Under the pieces are notes generated by a model that saw only the letters and a list, made by a program, of their open reading frames with translations, had not been told where the DNA came from and made no database searches. A DNA stretch of 5,893 nucleotides from NCBI GenBank assembly GCA_905200265.1, contig CAJKJS010000101.1, positions 1-5,893 on the forward strand, read 5' to 3'. Both the position numbers and the translations under genes were made by a program. Each line of letters starts with the position of its first letter. Position 1 is the first letter of the stretch. Positions 5,871-5,893 of the stretch are shown piece by piece. This DNA comes from an uncultured Oscillospiraceae bacterium (GTDB taxonomy: Bacteria > Bacillota > Clostridia > Oscillospirales > Acutalibacteraceae).

Positions 5871-5893
5871 CAGAACGGTTCAAAACCGTTCTG
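5871..5893 (+). terminator. Terminator hairpin of the lipid operon, cut by the window edge
   Basis: A perfect 10-bp stem (5871-5880 with 5884-5893) around a 3-nt loop begins 16 nt after the glycosyltransferase stop. The T-tract expected after it would lie outside the window. The A-rich stretch just before the stem (5861-5868) would give a T-run for the opposite strand, so it may work in both directions. Confidence 0.75.

Noticed and set aside
1..5893. Mobile element, CRISPR array, tRNA or rRNA
   Set aside because: No transposase or integrase, no spaced direct repeats, and no tRNA-like or rRNA-like sequence was recognised on either strand.

Overview
The window looks like ordinary chromosome from a Firmicutes-type (Bacillota) anaerobe, possibly Clostridia or Negativicutes. 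The signs are strong AGGAGG ribosome-binding sites, crisp sigma-A-type promoters with 17-nt spacers, intrinsic terminators with T-tracts, and protein families typical of gut or rumen anaerobes. The exact genus is not determined. I see no mobile element, CRISPR array, tRNA or rRNA.

Layout: two genes on the minus strand occupy 119-3711 and two genes on the plus strand occupy 4032-5855, back to back around a 320-bp divergent regulatory region. Minus strand, in order of transcription: a MATE-family multidrug/cation antiporter (2296-3711), closed by a clear intrinsic terminator (2241-2279), then a separately promoted cytoplasmic GH42 beta-galactosidase (119-2128). No convincing terminator follows the GH42 gene before the window edge. 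Plus strand: a divergent PlsY-family membrane acyltransferase (4032-4667) and, 24 nt later, a GT28/MGDG-synthase-type lipid glycosyltransferase (4692-5855), closed by a terminator hairpin that ends exactly at the window edge. This pair has one promoter (3970-3998) and is read as an operon for membrane lipid or glycolipid synthesis. The acyltransferase could help supply diacylglycerol precursors and the glycosyltransferase could add sugar to the lipid. That link is inferred from family knowledge and adjacency.

The most notable signals are regulatory. (1) The MATE transcript should begin near 3872 and carry an approximately 160-nt leader with an early hairpin and then a terminator-like hairpin plus T7 tract, which looks like a transcription attenuator. 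(2) An 11-bp-arm inverted repeat abuts the -35 box of the lipid operon and looks like an operator. (3) The GH42 promoter has a cre-like sequence over its -35 box. The PlsY-like protein is also a diverged member of its family in motif 1. I did not find an unmistakable new system; the MATE leader and the acyltransferase/glycosyltransferase pair are the best candidates for follow-up.
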